Shown: positions 16,737 to 28,500 of the stretch, piece by piece
Layout: every line of letters begins with the position of its first letter
Numbering within the stretch: the stretch's first letter is position 1
Assembly: GCF_022397915.1 (NCBI RefSeq)
Contig: NZ_JAKEUO010000002.1
Span: forward strand, 186,001 to 250,000
Direction: 5' to 3'
Source of the DNA: Vibrio sp. Isolate34
Lineage (GTDB): Bacteria > Pseudomonadota > Gammaproteobacteria > Enterobacterales > Vibrionaceae
DNA: 64,000 bases
Made by a program: the position numbers and the translations under genes
The notes under the pieces: generated by a model
What the model saw: the letters and a program-made list of their open reading frames with translations, nothing else
Told to the model about the DNA's origin: nothing
Database searches by the model: none

Positions 16737-18091
16737 GTGGAATTTTGTGGAACTTCGCATCTTTTATCGTAGCGCTTGGCATTCTGGTCGCTGTTCATGA
16801 GTTTGGACACTTCTGGGTCGCTCGTCGTTGTGGTGTGAAAGTTGAAAAATTCTCGATTGGTTTTGGTAAATCAATCTGGAGTAAAGTGGGTCGTGATGGT
16901 ACTGAATACAGCTTGTCAGTGATTCCACTGGGCGGCTACGTTAAGATGCTCGATGGCCGTGTTGACGATCTTTCTGAAGATGAACAGCAATACGCTTTCG
17001 ACAAGAAGCCGTTGTGGAAACGAACGGCGATTGTGGGTGCAGGTCCGGCATTCAACTTTATCTTTGCAGTGTTCGCGTATTGGCTAGTATTTTTGATTGG
17101 CGTACCTGCGGTTAAGCCCGTGATTGGTGAAGTCACTCCGCAATCTATTGCTGCACAAGCCGGAATTGAAACAGGAATGGAACTTAAATCTATTTCAGGA
17201 ATCAAAACCGCAGATTGGGAATCAGTCAATATGGGTTTGATATCACACATTGGTGATCAATCCATGACAGTGACGGTTGCTTCTCAAGACGACATCGGTT
17301 TTGAGCAACAAATGACATTGGATATTTCAGACTGGTCGTTCAACCCAGAAACTGAGTCTGCAATGACAACGCTGGGCTTTAGACCGTATTCTCCAGAGAT
17401 ATCGACCGTACTGGCTCAAATCATTGATGATGGCGCTGCATACGATGCAGGTCTTGAAGCTGGCGATAAAATTGTTGAGATTAACGGGCAACCTATTGAA
17501 CAGTGGCAGTCGGTTGTTGAGTTAATTCGTGCAAATCCAATGACATCATTGGACTTGGTCGTATTGCGAAATGGTGCTGAGCAGTCATTGGTTATGACAC
17601 CAAAAAGTCGAGAGCTTTCTGATGGTTCGACAATCGGCTATGCAGGTATTGCTCCGGAAGTCGCAGAATGGCCAGAAGATTATCGCTTTGAGTTACAATT
17701 TGGTGTAATTGAATCTGTAGGAAAAGCATTTGATAAAACAGGTCAAATCATTGGTTTGACACTGACAATGCTTAAGAAGCTCATCGTTGGTGATGTTGGC
17801 TTAAACAACTTGAGTGGCCCTATTTCAATCGCTAAAGGTGCAGGTACAACCGCCGATTATGGTCTGGTTTACTTCTTGGGCTTTTTGGCTCTGATTAGTG
17901 TTAACTTAGGCATTATTAATTTGGTTCCGCTGCCTATGCTTGATGGCGGACATTTGCTGTTTTTCGCTATTGAGGCCGTTACTCGTAAACCGGTACCTGA
18001 GAAAGTTCAGGAAATGGGATACCGAGTGGGAGGGGCAATCCTCTTCTCATTGATGGCTCTGGCAATATTTAACGATTTTACTCGTCTGTGA
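16733..18091 (+). CDS. rseP: Site-2 protease RseP
   Basis: The inner-membrane zinc protease that cuts the anti-sigma factor RseA after DegS in the sigma-E envelope-stress cascade and clears signal peptides. It has 452 residues (E. coli 450). The zinc motif HEFGH is at residues 22-26 in the first membrane span. Two PDZ domains follow in the periplasm (about residues 115-195 and 215-300). The third zinc ligand lies in [16 protein letters not shown] near residue 400, before the last span. The start overlaps the ispC stop by 4 bp, and bamA follows at 48 bp. Confidence 0.97.
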   Translation: MSGILWNFASFIVALGILVAVHEFGHFWVARRCGVKVEKFSIGFGKSIWSKVGRDGTEYSLSVIPLGGYVKMLDGRVDDLSEDEQQYAFDKKPLWKRTAIVGAGPAFNFIFAVFAYWLVFLIGVPAVKPVIGEVTPQSIAAQAGIETGMELKSISGIKTADWESVNMGLISHIGDQSMTVTVASQDDIGFEQQMTLDISDWSFNPETESAMTTLGFRPYSPEISTVLAQIIDDGAAYDAGLEAGDKIVEINGQPIEQWQSVVELIRANPMTSLDLVVLRNGAEQSLVMTPKSRELSDGSTIGYAGIAPEVAEWPEDYRFELQFGVIESVGKAFDKTGQIIGLTLTMLKKLIVGDVGLNNLSGPISIAKGAGTTADYGLVYFLGFLALISVNLGIINLVPLPMLDGGHLLFFAIEAVTRKPVPEKVQEMGYRVGGAILFSLMALAIFNDFTRL

Positions 18092-18139
18092 ATGGTTTCT
18101 CACAGGCATTGGTAGTAGCAAGGAATAATTAGAATAAGT

Positions 18140-20545
18140 ATGGCGATTAAGCAAATTCTGTTCGCAAGTCTATTGGCCACTAGTGTGGCTGCGAACGGAG
18201 CACAAAACTTTGTAGTTCAAGATATCAAGATCGAAGGTTTACAGCGTGTTGCACTTGGTGCAGCTCTACTGAAAATGCCAGTACGTATTGGCGATGAAGT
18301 GGATGAAAGCGATGTGTCTGAGATCATTCGTGCATTGTATGCTTCGGGCAACTTTGAGGACGTTAAAGTACTTCGTGATGAAGGTGTATTGATTGTTCAA
18401 GTTCAAGAACGACCGACCATCGCAAGCATCTCATTCTCTGGTAACAAAGCGATTAAAGAAGAACAGCTTCAGCAGAACCTAGATGCGTCTGGTGTTCGTG
18501 AAGGTGAAGCTCTTGACCGCACAACCCTGAGTAACATTGAGAAAGGTCTTGAAGACTTTTACTACAGTGTTGGTAAATACAACGCGACAGTAAAAGCGGT
18601 TGTGACGCCTTTGCCGCGTAACCGTTCTGACCTTAAGTTTGTGTTTACTGAAGGCGTATCCGCTAAGATTCAGCAAATCAACTTTATCGGTAACGAAGTC
18701 TTCTCTGATGCTGACCTGCTTAGCCGTTTTAACCTCAACGTAGACGTTGCGTGGTGGAACTTCCTTGCGGATGAAAAATACCAGAAGCAAGTTTTAGCGG
18801 GTGATATTGAAGCACTGAAATCGTACTACCTTGACCGTGGTTACCTTAAGTTTAAGGTGGACTCAACTCAGGTTGCGATCTCTCCAGATAAGAAAGGTGT
18901 TTATATCACGCTGGGCCTAGATGAAGGCGAAGCTTACACTGTTAAAGATGTGTCGTTCCGTGGTGAGCTGATTGGTCGTGAGGCTGATTTTGATGCTCTA
19001 GTGCCATTTGAAGATGGTGATACGTACAACGGCTCTTCTGTGACTTCACTTGAAGAAGGCGTAAAACGTATTCTTGGTGAGTCTGGCTATGCTTACCCAC
19101 AAGTTCGTACTATTCCAGAATTCAACGACGAGACGAAAGAAGTTTCGCTCGTTATCAATGTAGAAGCGGGCAGCCGTATCTACGTTCGTGATATTCGTTT
19201 CACAGGTAACAACTCGACAAAAGATGAAGTGTTACGTCGTGAAATGCGTCAAATGGAAGGCAGCTGGCTTAACTCTAAATCCATTGATACGGGTAAGAGC
19301 CGTCTTAACCGTTTAGGTTTCTTCGAGACTGTGGACGTACAAACGGTACGTGTTCCTGGCAGTGAAGACCAAGTGGATCTGGTTTACAACGTTAAAGAAG
19401 CGAACTCGGGCAGCATTAACTTTGGTGTCGGCTACGGTACTGAATCGGGTGTGAGCTTCCAAGTTGGTCTACAACAAGACAACTTTGCAGGTTCTGGTAA
19501 CCGTGTTGGTGTAAGTGCCATGATGAACGATTACCAAAAGAACGTGAGCTTAGACTACCGCGACCCATACTGGAACCTTGATGGTGTGAGTTTAGGCGGT
19601 AAGATCTTCTACAACGAATTTGAAGCATCTGAAGCGGGTATCGTCGACTATACCAACCAAAGTTATGGTACGAGCTTAACATGGGGTTTCCCTATGGATG
19701 AGCTGAACCGTATCGAGTTTGGTGTGGGTTACACACACAACAAGATCGGTAACGTACCGACTTATATCCAAGTTGAACAGTTCGCGAGAAGTATCGACCA
19801 ATACGGTGACGAGCACATCTTAACCGATGACTTCGATATCAATATTTCATGGACGCGTAACAATTTGAACCGTGGTTTCTTCCCAACCGAGGGTAACCAC
19901 CAACGTGCTTTCGCTAAAATGACGGTACCAGGCTCTGATGCTCAGTACTTCAAAATGCAGTACGATGTAAAACATTACATCCCGCTGACCAAAAAGCATG
20001 AGTTCACACTATTGATGCGTGGCCGATTAGGCTATGGTAATGGTTATGGTCAAACGGATGGTAACGATAACTTGTTCCCATTCTACGAGAACTACTATGC
20101 GGGTGGTTTTACAACCCTACGTGGTTTTGGCTCTAACTCGGCAGGTCCGAAAGCCGTTTACGGAAGCAGCACGGGTAACAACCCAACCTACGATACCGCT
20201 ACGGATGATTCAGTAGGTGGTAACGCGGTTGCTTTGGCAAGTTTAGAGTTAATCGTACCTACGCCGTTTGCTTCTGATGAAGCACGCAGCCAAATTCGTA
20301 CCAGTGTCTTCTTCGATATGGCAAGTGTATGGGATACCGAGTTCGTAGACCGTGGCGCACCTAATAGTGGCGGCCAGTACTACTACGATTACTCTGATCC
20401 AACGAATTACCGTTCATCTTATGGTGCAGCCCTTCAATGGATGTCACCGATGGGCCCACTGGTTTTCTCTCTAGCGAAACCAATTAAAATTTACGAAGGT
20501 GATGATGAGGAATTCTTCACATTCACCATTGGTAGAACTTTCTAA
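18140..20545 (+). CDS. bamA: Outer-membrane protein assembly factor BamA
   Basis: The central Omp85 insertase of the BAM complex, folding beta-barrel proteins into the outer membrane. It has 801 residues: a signal peptide of about 20 residues, five POTRA domains (starting NFVVQDIKIEGLQRVALGAAL; later ones begin at IASISFSGNKAI, IQQINFIGNEVF, VKDVSFRGELIG and VRDIRFTGNNST), then a 16-strand barrel. The conserved loop-6 motif appears as LRGFGSN, with leucine in place of the common valine of VRGF. The last residue is phenylalanine (FTFTIGRTF), as expected for the barrel seal. Its partner BamC is also in this window. Confidence 0.97.
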   Translation: MAIKQILFASLLATSVAANGAQNFVVQDIKIEGLQRVALGAALLKMPVRIGDEVDESDVSEIIRALYASGNFEDVKVLRDEGVLIVQVQERPTIASISFSGNKAIKEEQLQQNLDASGVREGEALDRTTLSNIEKGLEDFYYSVGKYNATVKAVVTPLPRNRSDLKFVFTEGVSAKIQQINFIGNEVFSDADLLSRFNLNVDVAWWNFLADEKYQKQVLAGDIEALKSYYLDRGYLKFKVDSTQVAISPDKKGVYITLGLDEGEAYTVKDVSFRGELIGREADFDALVPFEDGDTYNGSSVTSLEEGVKRILGESGYAYPQVRTIPEFNDETKEVSLVINVEAGSRIYVRDIRFTGNNSTKDEVLRREMRQMEGSWLNSKSIDTGKSRLNRLGFFETVDVQTVRVPGSEDQVDLVYNVKEANSGSINFGVGYGTESGVSFQVGLQQDNFAGSGNRVGVSAMMNDYQKNVSLDYRDPYWNLDGVSLGGKIFYNEFEASEAGIVDYTNQSYGTSLTWGFPMDELNRIEFGVGYTHNKIGNVPTYIQVEQFARSIDQYGDEHILTDDFDINISWTRNNLNRGFFPTEGNHQRAFAKMTVPGSDAQYFKMQYDVKHYIPLTKKHEFTLLMRGRLGYGNGYGQTDGNDNLFPFYENYYAGGFTTLRGFGSNSAGPKAVYGSSTGNNPTYDTATDDSVGGNAVALASLELIVPTPFASDEARSQIRTSVFFDMASVWDTEFVDRGAPNSGGQYYYDYSDPTNYRSSYGAALQWMSPMGPLVFSLAKPIKIYEGDDEEFFTFTIGRTF

Positions 20546-20563
20546 TATTTAAAGGACAATATT

Positions 20564-21073
20564 TTGAAAAATATGATTAAAGCAGCAGGTTTAGGCCTTG
20601 TAGTTCTTAGCTCTTCTTTCTTTGCAACAGCTGCTGAAGCTGCGCAAAAAGTGGGTTATGTAAACACTGCACAAGTATTCCAGGCTCTACCTCAGCGTGA
20701 AGTTGTTCTTCAAAAAATGCAGGAAGAGTTCAAAGACAAAGCAGCTGAGCTACAGAACATTCAAGCTGAAGCAAAAACGAAGATTGAAAAGCTTAAGCGT
20801 GATGGCGAGCTACTAGGTCCTGACGAAGTTGAGAAGCTACGTATCGAAGTAGGCCAACTAGACAGCAAGTACAAAATCAAAGCTCAAGCACTAGAAAAAG
20901 CAAGCCAACGTCGTGAAGCACAAGAGAAGCAGAAGCTATTCAAAGTGATTCAAGATGCTGTAACGAAAGTTGCAGAGAAAGAAGGCTACGACATGATCGT
21001 TGATATTCAAGCTCTGCAATACGGCAAGCCAGAATACAACATCTCCGAGAAAGTAATTAAAGCACTGAAATAA
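20564..21073 (+). CDS. skp: Periplasmic chaperone Skp (OmpH)
   Basis: A trimeric chaperone that carries unfolded outer-membrane proteins through the periplasm to BamA. It has 169 residues with a signal peptide ending near residue 26 (ATAAEAAQ), then a core strand [17 protein letters not shown] and two long charged helices (about residues 50-120) forming the tentacles. The best ribosome-binding site, AAAGGA, is seven bases before a TTG, which is taken as the start; an ATG three codons on is the alternative. It sits between bamA and lpxD, as in E. coli. Confidence 0.94.
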   Translation: MKNMIKAAGLGLVVLSSSFFATAAEAAQKVGYVNTAQVFQALPQREVVLQKMQEEFKDKAAELQNIQAEAKTKIEKLKRDGELLGPDEVEKLRIEVGQLDSKYKIKAQALEKASQRREAQEKQKLFKVIQDAVTKVAEKEGYDMIVDIQALQYGKPEYNISEKVIKALK

Positions 21074-21078
21074 GTTTT

Positions 21079-22110
21079 ATGAAGAATCTGACTTTAGCCG
21101 AATTGGCAACGATTACCGGGGGAGAGCTACACGGAGATGGTACTATTACCGTTTCAGCAGTCGCTCCTATGGATAAAGCGCAAGAAGGTAACATTACGTT
21201 CCTTTCTAACGTGAAGTACAGCAAGCACCTAGGTGACTGTAAAGCATCTGCTATTATGGTTAAAGAGAGTGAGCGTGAACTGTGTAAGACTAACGTGATT
21301 GTGGTTAATGACCCTTACGTTGCTTTTGCTAAGGTTGCTCAAGCGCTTGATACTACTCCAGCACCCGCTGCGGCTATTGCTGATTCAGCTTCGATTGCAA
21401 GTGATGCGACCATTGGACAAAACGTGTCTATTGGTGCAAACGCTGTGATTGAGTCTGGTGTTGTTCTTGGTGACGATGTGATCATCGGCGCGGGCTGCTT
21501 TATCGGTAAAAACGCAAAGATTGGTGCTGGCACTAAGCTTTGGGCTAACGTAAGTATCTACCATGAAGTAGTGATTGGTGATGCGTGTTTAATTCAATCA
21601 AGCACGGTGATCGGTTCTGATGGCTTCGGTTATGCGAACGAGAAGGGCGAGTGGATTAAGATCCCGCAAGTGGGTTCTGTTCGCATTGGTAACCGCGTAG
21701 AAATCGGAGCGTGTACAACCATTGACCGTGGTGCATTAGATGACACAATCATTGAAGATAACGTTATCTTAGATAACCAACTTCAAATTGCTCATAACGT
21801 TCACATCGGATATGGTTCTGCTCTTGCGGGTGGTACTATCATCGCAGGCAGCACGACGATAGGTAAGTACTGTATTATTGGTGGCGGCAGTGTGATTAAT
21901 GGTCACATTGAAATCGTTGACGGCGTTACAATCACCGGTATGGGGATGGTAATGCGTAGCATCACTGAGAAAGGCATGTACTCTTCAGGTATTCCTTTAC
22001 AGCCAAACAAAGATTGGCGTAAAACAGCAACGCGTGTTCATCGAATTGATGAAATGAACAAGCGTTTGAAAGCCGTTGAAAAACTTATCGAGAAGAGCGC
22101 GGAATCATAA
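21079..22110 (+). CDS. lpxD: UDP-3-O-(3-hydroxyacyl)glucosamine N-acyltransferase
   Basis: The third step of lipid A synthesis: it adds the second hydroxyacyl chain from acyl-ACP. It has 343 residues: an N-terminal uridine-binding domain (about 1-100), a left-handed beta-helix built from hexapeptide repeats (IGxxxx pattern, about 100-300, for example [18 protein letters not shown]), and a C-terminal helix. The catalytic histidine falls at residue 239 in [14 protein letters not shown], the same number as in E. coli. It starts 5 bp after skp. The hairpin that follows separates it from fabZ. Confidence 0.97.
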   Translation: MKNLTLAELATITGGELHGDGTITVSAVAPMDKAQEGNITFLSNVKYSKHLGDCKASAIMVKESERELCKTNVIVVNDPYVAFAKVAQALDTTPAPAAAIADSASIASDATIGQNVSIGANAVIESGVVLGDDVIIGAGCFIGKNAKIGAGTKLWANVSIYHEVVIGDACLIQSSTVIGSDGFGYANEKGEWIKIPQVGSVRIGNRVEIGACTTIDRGALDDTIIEDNVILDNQLQIAHNVHIGYGSALAGGTIIAGSTTIGKYCIIGGGSVINGHIEIVDGVTITGMGMVMRSITEKGMYSSGIPLQPNKDWRKTATRVHRIDEMNKRLKAVEKLIEKSAES

Positions 22111-22127
22111 TTCCAGCATTTCTAATA

Positions 22128-22156
22128 AAAGGCTCGCGTACAGCGAGTCTTTTTCG
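22128..22156 (+). terminator. Hairpin terminator between lpxD and fabZ
   Basis: Stem AGGCTCGC / GCGAGTCT (one G-T pair) with a GTACA loop and TTTTT. It is of moderate strength; partial readthrough to fabZ is likely. Confidence 0.7.
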
Positions 22157-22205
22157 TTTATAATCCTTCTAATTAAATAAAGAATATATATATAGGAATA
22201 CGACT

Positions 22206-22658
22206 TTGACTACTGAACAGACAACGATGAACATTACTGAAATTCAGGAACTATTACCTCATCGCTACCCATTCTTAATGGTTGATCGTGTGACTAGCTT
22301 TGAAAAAGAAAAAACACTGACTGCGATTAAGAATGTCTCTGTTAACGAACCTCAGTTCACAGGCCACTTCCCACAACTTCCTGTATTCCCAGGCGTGTTG
22401 ATCTTAGAAGCAATGGCACAAGCAACAGGCCTTCTAGCATTTAAATCTTTTGGTGCACCTTCTGGCAACGAGCTTTACTACTTTGCAAGTGTTGATAAAG
22501 CAAAATTCCGTAAGCCAGTAGTACCTGGTGACCAACTGGTTATCGAAGTTGAATTCTTAAAAGAGCGTCGTGGCATTGCATCGTTCAACGGTGTAGCGAA
22601 AGTTGACGGCGACGTTGTATGTTCAGCTGAACTTAAATGTGCTCGTAGAGAGTTTTAA
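22206..22658 (+). CDS. fabZ: 3-hydroxyacyl-[acyl-carrier-protein] dehydratase FabZ
   Basis: Dehydrates 3-hydroxyacyl-ACP in fatty-acid elongation and competes with LpxA/LpxD for hydroxyacyl-ACP. It has 150 residues when started at the TTG with AGGA upstream; numbering then places the catalytic His54 (FTGHFPQ) and Glu68 (ILEAMAQA) exactly as in E. coli, which supports this start over the ATG at codon 8. Hot-dog fold; other conserved blocks are [13 protein letters not shown] and [11 protein letters not shown]. The lpxA ATG follows after one base. Confidence 0.96.
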   Translation: MTTEQTTMNITEIQELLPHRYPFLMVDRVTSFEKEKTLTAIKNVSVNEPQFTGHFPQLPVFPGVLILEAMAQATGLLAFKSFGAPSGNELYYFASVDKAKFRKPVVPGDQLVIEVEFLKERRGIASFNGVAKVDGDVVCSAELKCARREF

Positions 22659-22659
22659 T

Positions 22660-23448
22660 ATGATTCATGAAACAGCGAAAATTCACCCGGCAGCAGTAAT
22701 CGAAGGTGATGTAACTATCGGTGCTAACGTGACGGTTGGGCCTTTCACTTACATTGCTGGTAATGTGACCATTGGCGACGACACAGAAATCATGTCGCAT
22801 GTTGTGATCAAAGGTCACACTACCATTGGTAAAGAAAACCGCATTTTCCCACACGCTGTTATCGGTGAAGAAAACCAAGATAAGAAATACGGCGGTGAAG
22901 ACACAACGGTCGTAATCGGCGATCGCAACGTAATTCGTGAAGCGGTTCAAATCCACCGTGGTACCGTTCAAGACAAAGCAACCACTGTAATTGGTGATGA
23001 CAACTTACTTTGTGTTAATGCTCACGTAGCGCACGATGTTATTGTTGGTAACCATACTCACATTGGTAACAACGCTATTCTTGGCGGACACGTAACGGTT
23101 GGCGACTACGCTGGTGTTATGGCACTGTCTGCGATTCACCCATTCTGCTCAATCGGTGCTTATGCATACATTGGTGGTTGTTCTGCCGTTGTTCAAGATG
23201 TACTGCCGTATGTACTTGCACAAGGTAACCATGCAGCACCATTCGGCCTTAACCTTGTAGGTCTGAAACGTAACGGATTCGAGAAACCAGAGATTCGTGC
23301 ACTGCAAAAAGCATACAAAGAGCTTTACCGCTCTGGCAAAACACTTGAAGAAGCGAAAGCGGCTTTAGTTGAAATGGCGAAAGAGTTTGCTTCGGTAACT
23401 CCTATGCTAGAGATGCTAGAAAACTCTGAGCGCGGTATTATTCGTTAA
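22660..23448 (+). CDS. lpxA: UDP-N-acetylglucosamine acyltransferase
   Basis: The first step of lipid A synthesis. It has 262 residues, exactly the E. coli length, from the ATG one base after the fabZ stop. It is a left-handed beta-helix of hexapeptide repeats ([21 protein letters not shown] onwards), with the catalytic histidine at residue 125 ([11 protein letters not shown]) and a helical C-terminal domain from about residue 190. The frame extends upstream into fabZ but without conservation. A strong terminator follows. Confidence 0.97.
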   Translation: MIHETAKIHPAAVIEGDVTIGANVTVGPFTYIAGNVTIGDDTEIMSHVVIKGHTTIGKENRIFPHAVIGEENQDKKYGGEDTTVVIGDRNVIREAVQIHRGTVQDKATTVIGDDNLLCVNAHVAHDVIVGNHTHIGNNAILGGHVTVGDYAGVMALSAIHPFCSIGAYAYIGGCSAVVQDVLPYVLAQGNHAAPFGLNLVGLKRNGFEKPEIRALQKAYKELYRSGKTLEEAKAALVEMAKEFASVTPMLEMLENSERGIIR

Positions 23449-23466
23449 TACTAGGTGTGATTGATA

Positions 23467-23502
23467 TAAAAAAGATCGCTACTTTTAAGGCGATCTTTTT
23501 TG
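23467..23502 (+). terminator. Rho-independent terminator after lpxA
   Basis: A 12-bp stem AAAAAAGATCGC / GCGATCTTTTTT with a T run. It ends 28 bp before lpxB. Confidence 0.85.
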
Positions 23503-23530
23503 TTTTAGGCGAGAAGGGAATTGGAAAACT

Positions 23531-24727
23531 ATGGCACAGCAAGAAGCACAAACCAATAACTCAGGCTTTGTTTCCAACGAGCCACTGCGGGTAGGCATTG
23601 TTGTCGGAGAACTCTCTGGCGATACCCTTGGCGAAGGTTTTATTAAAGCGATTAAAGCTCAATATCCGAATGCAGAATTTGTTGGTATTGGCGGGCCAAA
23701 AATGAAAGCGCTAGGCTGTGAATCTTTGTTTGAGATGGAAGAGCTTGCCGTCATGGGCTTAGTTGAAGTACTTGGTCGCTTGCCTCGTCTGCTCAAAGTA
23801 AAAGCAGAGCTAGTTAAGTATTTCACTCAGAACCCACCAGATGTGTTTGTGGGTATTGATGCTCCTGACTTTAACTTGAGATTAGAGCTAGATCTTAAGA
23901 ACGCAGGTATAAAAACGGTTCATTACGTTAGCCCTTCTGTCTGGGCATGGCGTCCAAAACGTATTTTTAAGATCGACAAAGCAACCGACTTGGTACTGGC
24001 GTTCCTACCATTTGAAAAAGCGTTCTACGATAAATATAACGTTGCCTGTGAGTTTGTTGGCCACACGCTGGCAGACGCAATTCCTTTAGAACCAAGCAAA
24101 CAAGATGCTCGTGAGCTGTTAGGCTTAGATCAAGACAAACAGTGGTTAGCCGTATTGCCGGGCAGTCGAGGTGGTGAGATGGGTTTGATCGCTCAACCAT
24201 TTATCGAAACGTGCCAACGCATTAAGCAAAAATACCCTGACATCCATTTCGTTGTTGCGCTTGTGAATGAGCAGCGCAAAAAGCAGTTTACTGAAATCTG
24301 GCAAGCAACAGCGCCTGAGCTTGAATTCACGTTAGTTGAAGATACGGCAACCAACGTGATTACCGCGGCTGACTCTGTGCTTCTGGCTTCTGGTACCGTT
24401 GCGCTTGAATGCATGTTGCTTAAGCGTCCAATGGTTGTAGGCTACAAAGTGAATAAATTGACTGGCTACATTGTGAAGAAGCTGGCTATCACCGAATTTG
24501 TGTCACTGCCGAATATTCTGGCGGGGGAAGAGATCGTGAAAGAGCATATTCTTGAAGAGTGCGACCCGAACTTCTTGTTCCCATCTGTCGACAAAATGCT
24601 ATCAGCCGACAACAGTGCATTGATCGAACGTTTTACCGAGATGCACCACTGGATTCGTAAAGATGCTGATAAGCAAGCCGCCAACGCGGTGCTGAAATTG
24701 ATCGGCCGAGAGTTTGTTGAATCATAA
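23531..24727 (+). CDS. lpxB: Lipid-A-disaccharide synthase
   Basis: A peripheral-membrane GT-B glycosyltransferase joining lipid X and UDP-diacylglucosamine. It has 398 residues; the N-terminus is about 15 residues longer than in E. coli (a polar stretch before LRVGIVVGELSGDTLGEGF). Conserved blocks: FVGIGGPKMKALGCESLF, VFVGIDAPDFNLRLE, YVSPSVWAWRPKRI and VLPGSRGGE. The upstream terminator means expression needs readthrough or a local promoter. It is followed by rnhB after 48 bp. Confidence 0.96.
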   Translation: MAQQEAQTNNSGFVSNEPLRVGIVVGELSGDTLGEGFIKAIKAQYPNAEFVGIGGPKMKALGCESLFEMEELAVMGLVEVLGRLPRLLKVKAELVKYFTQNPPDVFVGIDAPDFNLRLELDLKNAGIKTVHYVSPSVWAWRPKRIFKIDKATDLVLAFLPFEKAFYDKYNVACEFVGHTLADAIPLEPSKQDARELLGLDQDKQWLAVLPGSRGGEMGLIAQPFIETCQRIKQKYPDIHFVVALVNEQRKKQFTEIWQATAPELEFTLVEDTATNVITAADSVLLASGTVALECMLLKRPMVVGYKVNKLTGYIVKKLAITEFVSLPNILAGEEIVKEHILEECDPNFLFPSVDKMLSADNSALIERFTEMHHWIRKDADKQAANAVLKLIGREFVES

Positions 24728-24775
24728 CGTGCTAGTTTCAAAGGCACGGGCTTACAAGTTACAAAGAGAATTGTC

Positions 24776-25396
24776 ATGGCAGTAAAAGAGAAAAAAGAGC
24801 TTCCACCTTTCGAATACCCTCAAGGCTACCAGCTATTTGCTGGCGTCGATGAAGTAGGGCGTGGGCCATTGGTTGGCGATGTAGTGACCGCTGCAGTTAT
24901 CCTAGACCCGAATAATCCCATTGAAGGCTTGAACGACTCAAAGAAACTGTCTGAGAAAAAGCGTCTTGCTCTGCTTCCTGAAATTAAAGAGAAAGCATTG
25001 GCGTGGTCGGTTGGTCGTTGTTCACCGCAAGAAATTGATGAACTCAATATTCTACAAGCGACTATGGTTGCGATGCAGCGCGCGATTGCTGGGTTAAGTG
25101 TTCAGCCTGATATGGCTTTGATTGATGGCAACCGTGTACCTGAATTACCAATGGCAGGCATCGCTGTAGTTAAAGGTGATTTGCGCGTCGCTGAAATTAG
25201 CGCCGCCTCTATTATCGCTAAAGTAGTTCGTGACCAAGAGATGGAGGAGCTTGATAAGCTTCATCCAGAATTTGGCTTTGCTAAACACAAAGGTTACCCG
25301 ACTAAGACGCATTTCGAGGCAATTGAAAAGCACGGTGTTACCGAGCACTACCGTAAGAGCTTTAAGCCAGTAAAACGTATTTTAGGCATTGATTAA
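24776..25396 (+). CDS. rnhB: Ribonuclease HII
   Basis: Cuts RNA in RNA-DNA hybrids and starts removal of single ribonucleotides misincorporated in DNA. It has 206 residues. The DEG-like active site appears as [15 protein letters not shown] with Asp25-Glu26; the other acidic residues lie in ALIDGNRVP and in [31 protein letters not shown]. The ribosome-binding site is weak. It sits between lpxB and dnaE, the conserved order; it complements rnhA, also in this window. Confidence 0.96.
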   Translation: MAVKEKKELPPFEYPQGYQLFAGVDEVGRGPLVGDVVTAAVILDPNNPIEGLNDSKKLSEKKRLALLPEIKEKALAWSVGRCSPQEIDELNILQATMVAMQRAIAGLSVQPDMALIDGNRVPELPMAGIAVVKGDLRVAEISAASIIAKVVRDQEMEELDKLHPEFGFAKHKGYPTKTHFEAIEKHGVTEHYRKSFKPVKRILGID

Positions 25397-25508
25397 ATGC
25401 TACACAGATAAGCGTTCATCTTCGAATAAATTTGCTTACTAGCGGTAGAAAAAAATAGAATACACTCAGTTGTAATCCTAGGCTTCGGTCTAGAACTCAG
25501 GAAAAATA

Positions 25509-28500
25509 ATGTCAGATCCAAAATTTGTTCACCTACGCGTACACAGTGACTTTTCTATGGTGGATGGCCTGTCTAAGGTGCCACCACTAGTTAAAAAAGT
25601 CGCTGAAATGGGTATGCCAGCTCTAGCACTTACCGACTTCACTAACCTATGTGGTTTGGTGAAATTTTACGGTACTGCCCATGGGTGTGGGGTTAAACCA
25701 ATTATTGGTGCTGATTTTCTGATGCAATCTCCAGAGTTTGGAGATGAGCTGACGAAACTGACGGTTTTAGCGTCTGATAACAAAGGTTATAACAACCTTA
25801 CCTTACTGATTTCAAAAGCTTACTTACGTGGTCACATACAGCATCAACCTGTGATCGACAAAGAGTGGCTAATTGAAAATGCTGAAGGGTTGATCATCTT
25901 ATCCGGCGCTAAAGAAGGTGAGATCGGTAAGGCATTGCTGAAAGGTAACCGTGATCTCGTCGCGAGCAGTGTCGAGTTTTACAAGGCTCACTTCCCCGAT
26001 CGCTTTTATTTAGAGTTGATTCGTACAGGGCGTGCCGATGAAGAGTCTTATCTGCACTTTGCACTAGAACTTGCTGAGCAACAAGACTTACCGGTTGTAG
26101 CAACCAACGAAGTGGTGTTCTTAACTGAAGACTTGTTTGATGCCCATGAAATCCGCGTAGCGATCCATGATGGTTACACCATGGTCGATCCGCGTCGTCC
26201 AAAAAACTACAGCGCGCAACAGTATCTTCGTAGCGAAGAAGAGATGTGTGAACTGTTCTCCGATATCCCAGAAGCGCTTGAAAACAGCGTTGAGATTGCT
26301 AAGCGTTGTAACGTCACTGTTCGTCTTGGTGAGTACTTCCTCCCGAACTTCCCAACCGAAGGTTTAGCGATTGAAGACTTCTTGATTAAAAAATCAGAAG
26401 AAGGCCTTGAGCGTCGTTTAGCATTCCTTTTCCCTGATGAAAAAGAGCGAGCGGAGCGCCGCCCAGAATATGACGAGCGCCTAAAGGTTGAACTGGAAGT
26501 TGTTAACAATATGGGTTTCCCCGGCTACTTCTTGATCGTAATGGAGTTCATCCAGTGGTCTAAAGATAACGATGTGCCAGTAGGCCCTGGTCGTGGTTCG
26601 GGTGCAGGTTCATTGGTGGCGTACGCGTTGGATATCACCGATCTTGATCCACTTGAATACGATCTACTGTTCGAACGTTTCTTGAACCCAGAACGTGTCT
26701 CGATGCCCGATTTCGATATCGACTTCTGTATGGATAAGCGTGACCAAGTAATTGATCACGTTGCTGAAATGTATGGTCGTGATGCGGTATCTCAGATCAT
26801 CACCTTTGGTACCATGGCAGCAAAAGCGGTAATTCGTGACGTAGGCCGTGTACTTGGCCACCCGTTTGGCTTCGTGGACCGTATTTCTAAGCTTGTACCG
26901 CCAGATCCGGGGATGACACTAGAGAAAGCCTTCCTTGCTGAACCTGCATTACCAGAGCTTTACGATGGCGATGAGGAAGTTCGTGAACTGATCGATAAGT
27001 GTCGCATCCTTGAAGGTTGTACGCGAAACGCCGGTAAACACGCAGGTGGCGTTGTGATCTCACCAACTACGATCACGGACTTCGCACCTATCTATGCCGA
27101 TGCTGAAGGTAACTTCCCAGTAACGCAATTCGATAAGAATGACGTTGAAACCGCTGGCTTGGTTAAGTTCGACTTCTTGGGTCTACGTACTCTGACCATC
27201 ATCGACTGGGCGTTGGGCCTAGTGAATCCACGTTTAAAGAAGGAAGGCAAAGAGCCGGTTCGTATTGAATCGATCCCTCTGGATGACCAAGCGTCGTTCA
27301 ACCTACTACAAAACTCTGAAACTACTGCGGTATTCCAGCTGGAATCACGTGGTATGAAAGACCTGATCAAACGTCTTCAGCCTGACTGTTTTGAAGATAT
27401 CATCGCATTGGTAGCCTTGTTCCGTCCGGGCCCACTGCAATCAGGCATGGTAGATAACTTTATCGACCGTAAGCACGGTCGAGAAGCGGTCTCTTACCCA
27501 GATGAAACATGGCAACATGAATCACTAAAAGACACGTTAGAGCCAACCTATGGCATCATCCTGTACCAAGAACAGGTAATGCAAATTGCACAGATCCTAG
27601 CGGGTTATACACTGGGTGGCGCGGATATGCTGCGTCGTGCGATGGGTAAGAAAAAGCCAGAAGAGATGGCAAAGCAGCGCAGTATTTTCAAAGAAGGTGC
27701 GGAAGCTAACGGCATTGATGGCGAACTGGCCATGAAAATCTTCGACTTGGTAGAGAAATTTGCGGGCTACGGCTTTAACAAATCTCACTCGGCTGCATAC
27801 GCACTGGTTTCTTATCAAACGCTGTGGTTGAAAACGCATTACCCAGCCGAATTTATGGCCGCGGTAATGACCGCGGATATGGATAACACCGAGAAGGTTA
27901 TTGGCCTTGTTGATGAATGTTTCCGTATGAAGCTCAAGCTGCTCCCACCTGATATCAACTCTGGCTTGTACCGCTTTAACGTGGATGAAGATGGCGCGAT
28001 TGTTTATGGTATCGGCGCGATCAAAGGGGTAGGTGAAGGTCCTATTGAAGCGATCATCGAAGCGCGCAATAAGGGCGGTTACTTTAAAGACTTATTCGAC
28101 TTCTGTGCACGCCTTGATCTGAAGAAGGTCAACAAACGTGTTATCGAAAAGTTGATTCTATCCGGTGCCTTAGATAGATTAGGTCCTCACCGTGCAGCGA
28201 TGATGGCTTCATTACCGGATGCGGTTAAAGCGGCAAGCCAACATCACCACGCTGAGTCCTTTGGACAATCAGATATGTTTGGCGTATTGACCGATGCGCC
28301 TGAAGAGGTTGAACACAAGTATACTCAAGTCCCTAAGTGGCCTGAGAAGGTTTGGCTTGAAGGCGAACGTGAAACGCTTGGTTTGTATCTAACGGGCCAC
28401 CCGGTTAACGCCTACATCAAAGAATTAGCGAAATACACCAGCTGTCGTTTGAAGGATGCCACGCCAACGCGTCGTGACCAGTCATTAACGATTGCAGGTT

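Noticed and set aside
16747..16776. A sigma-E promoter inside rseP (GGAACTT)
   Set aside because: The -35-like sequence is present, but no matching -10 (TCTGA-like) occurs at the right distance.
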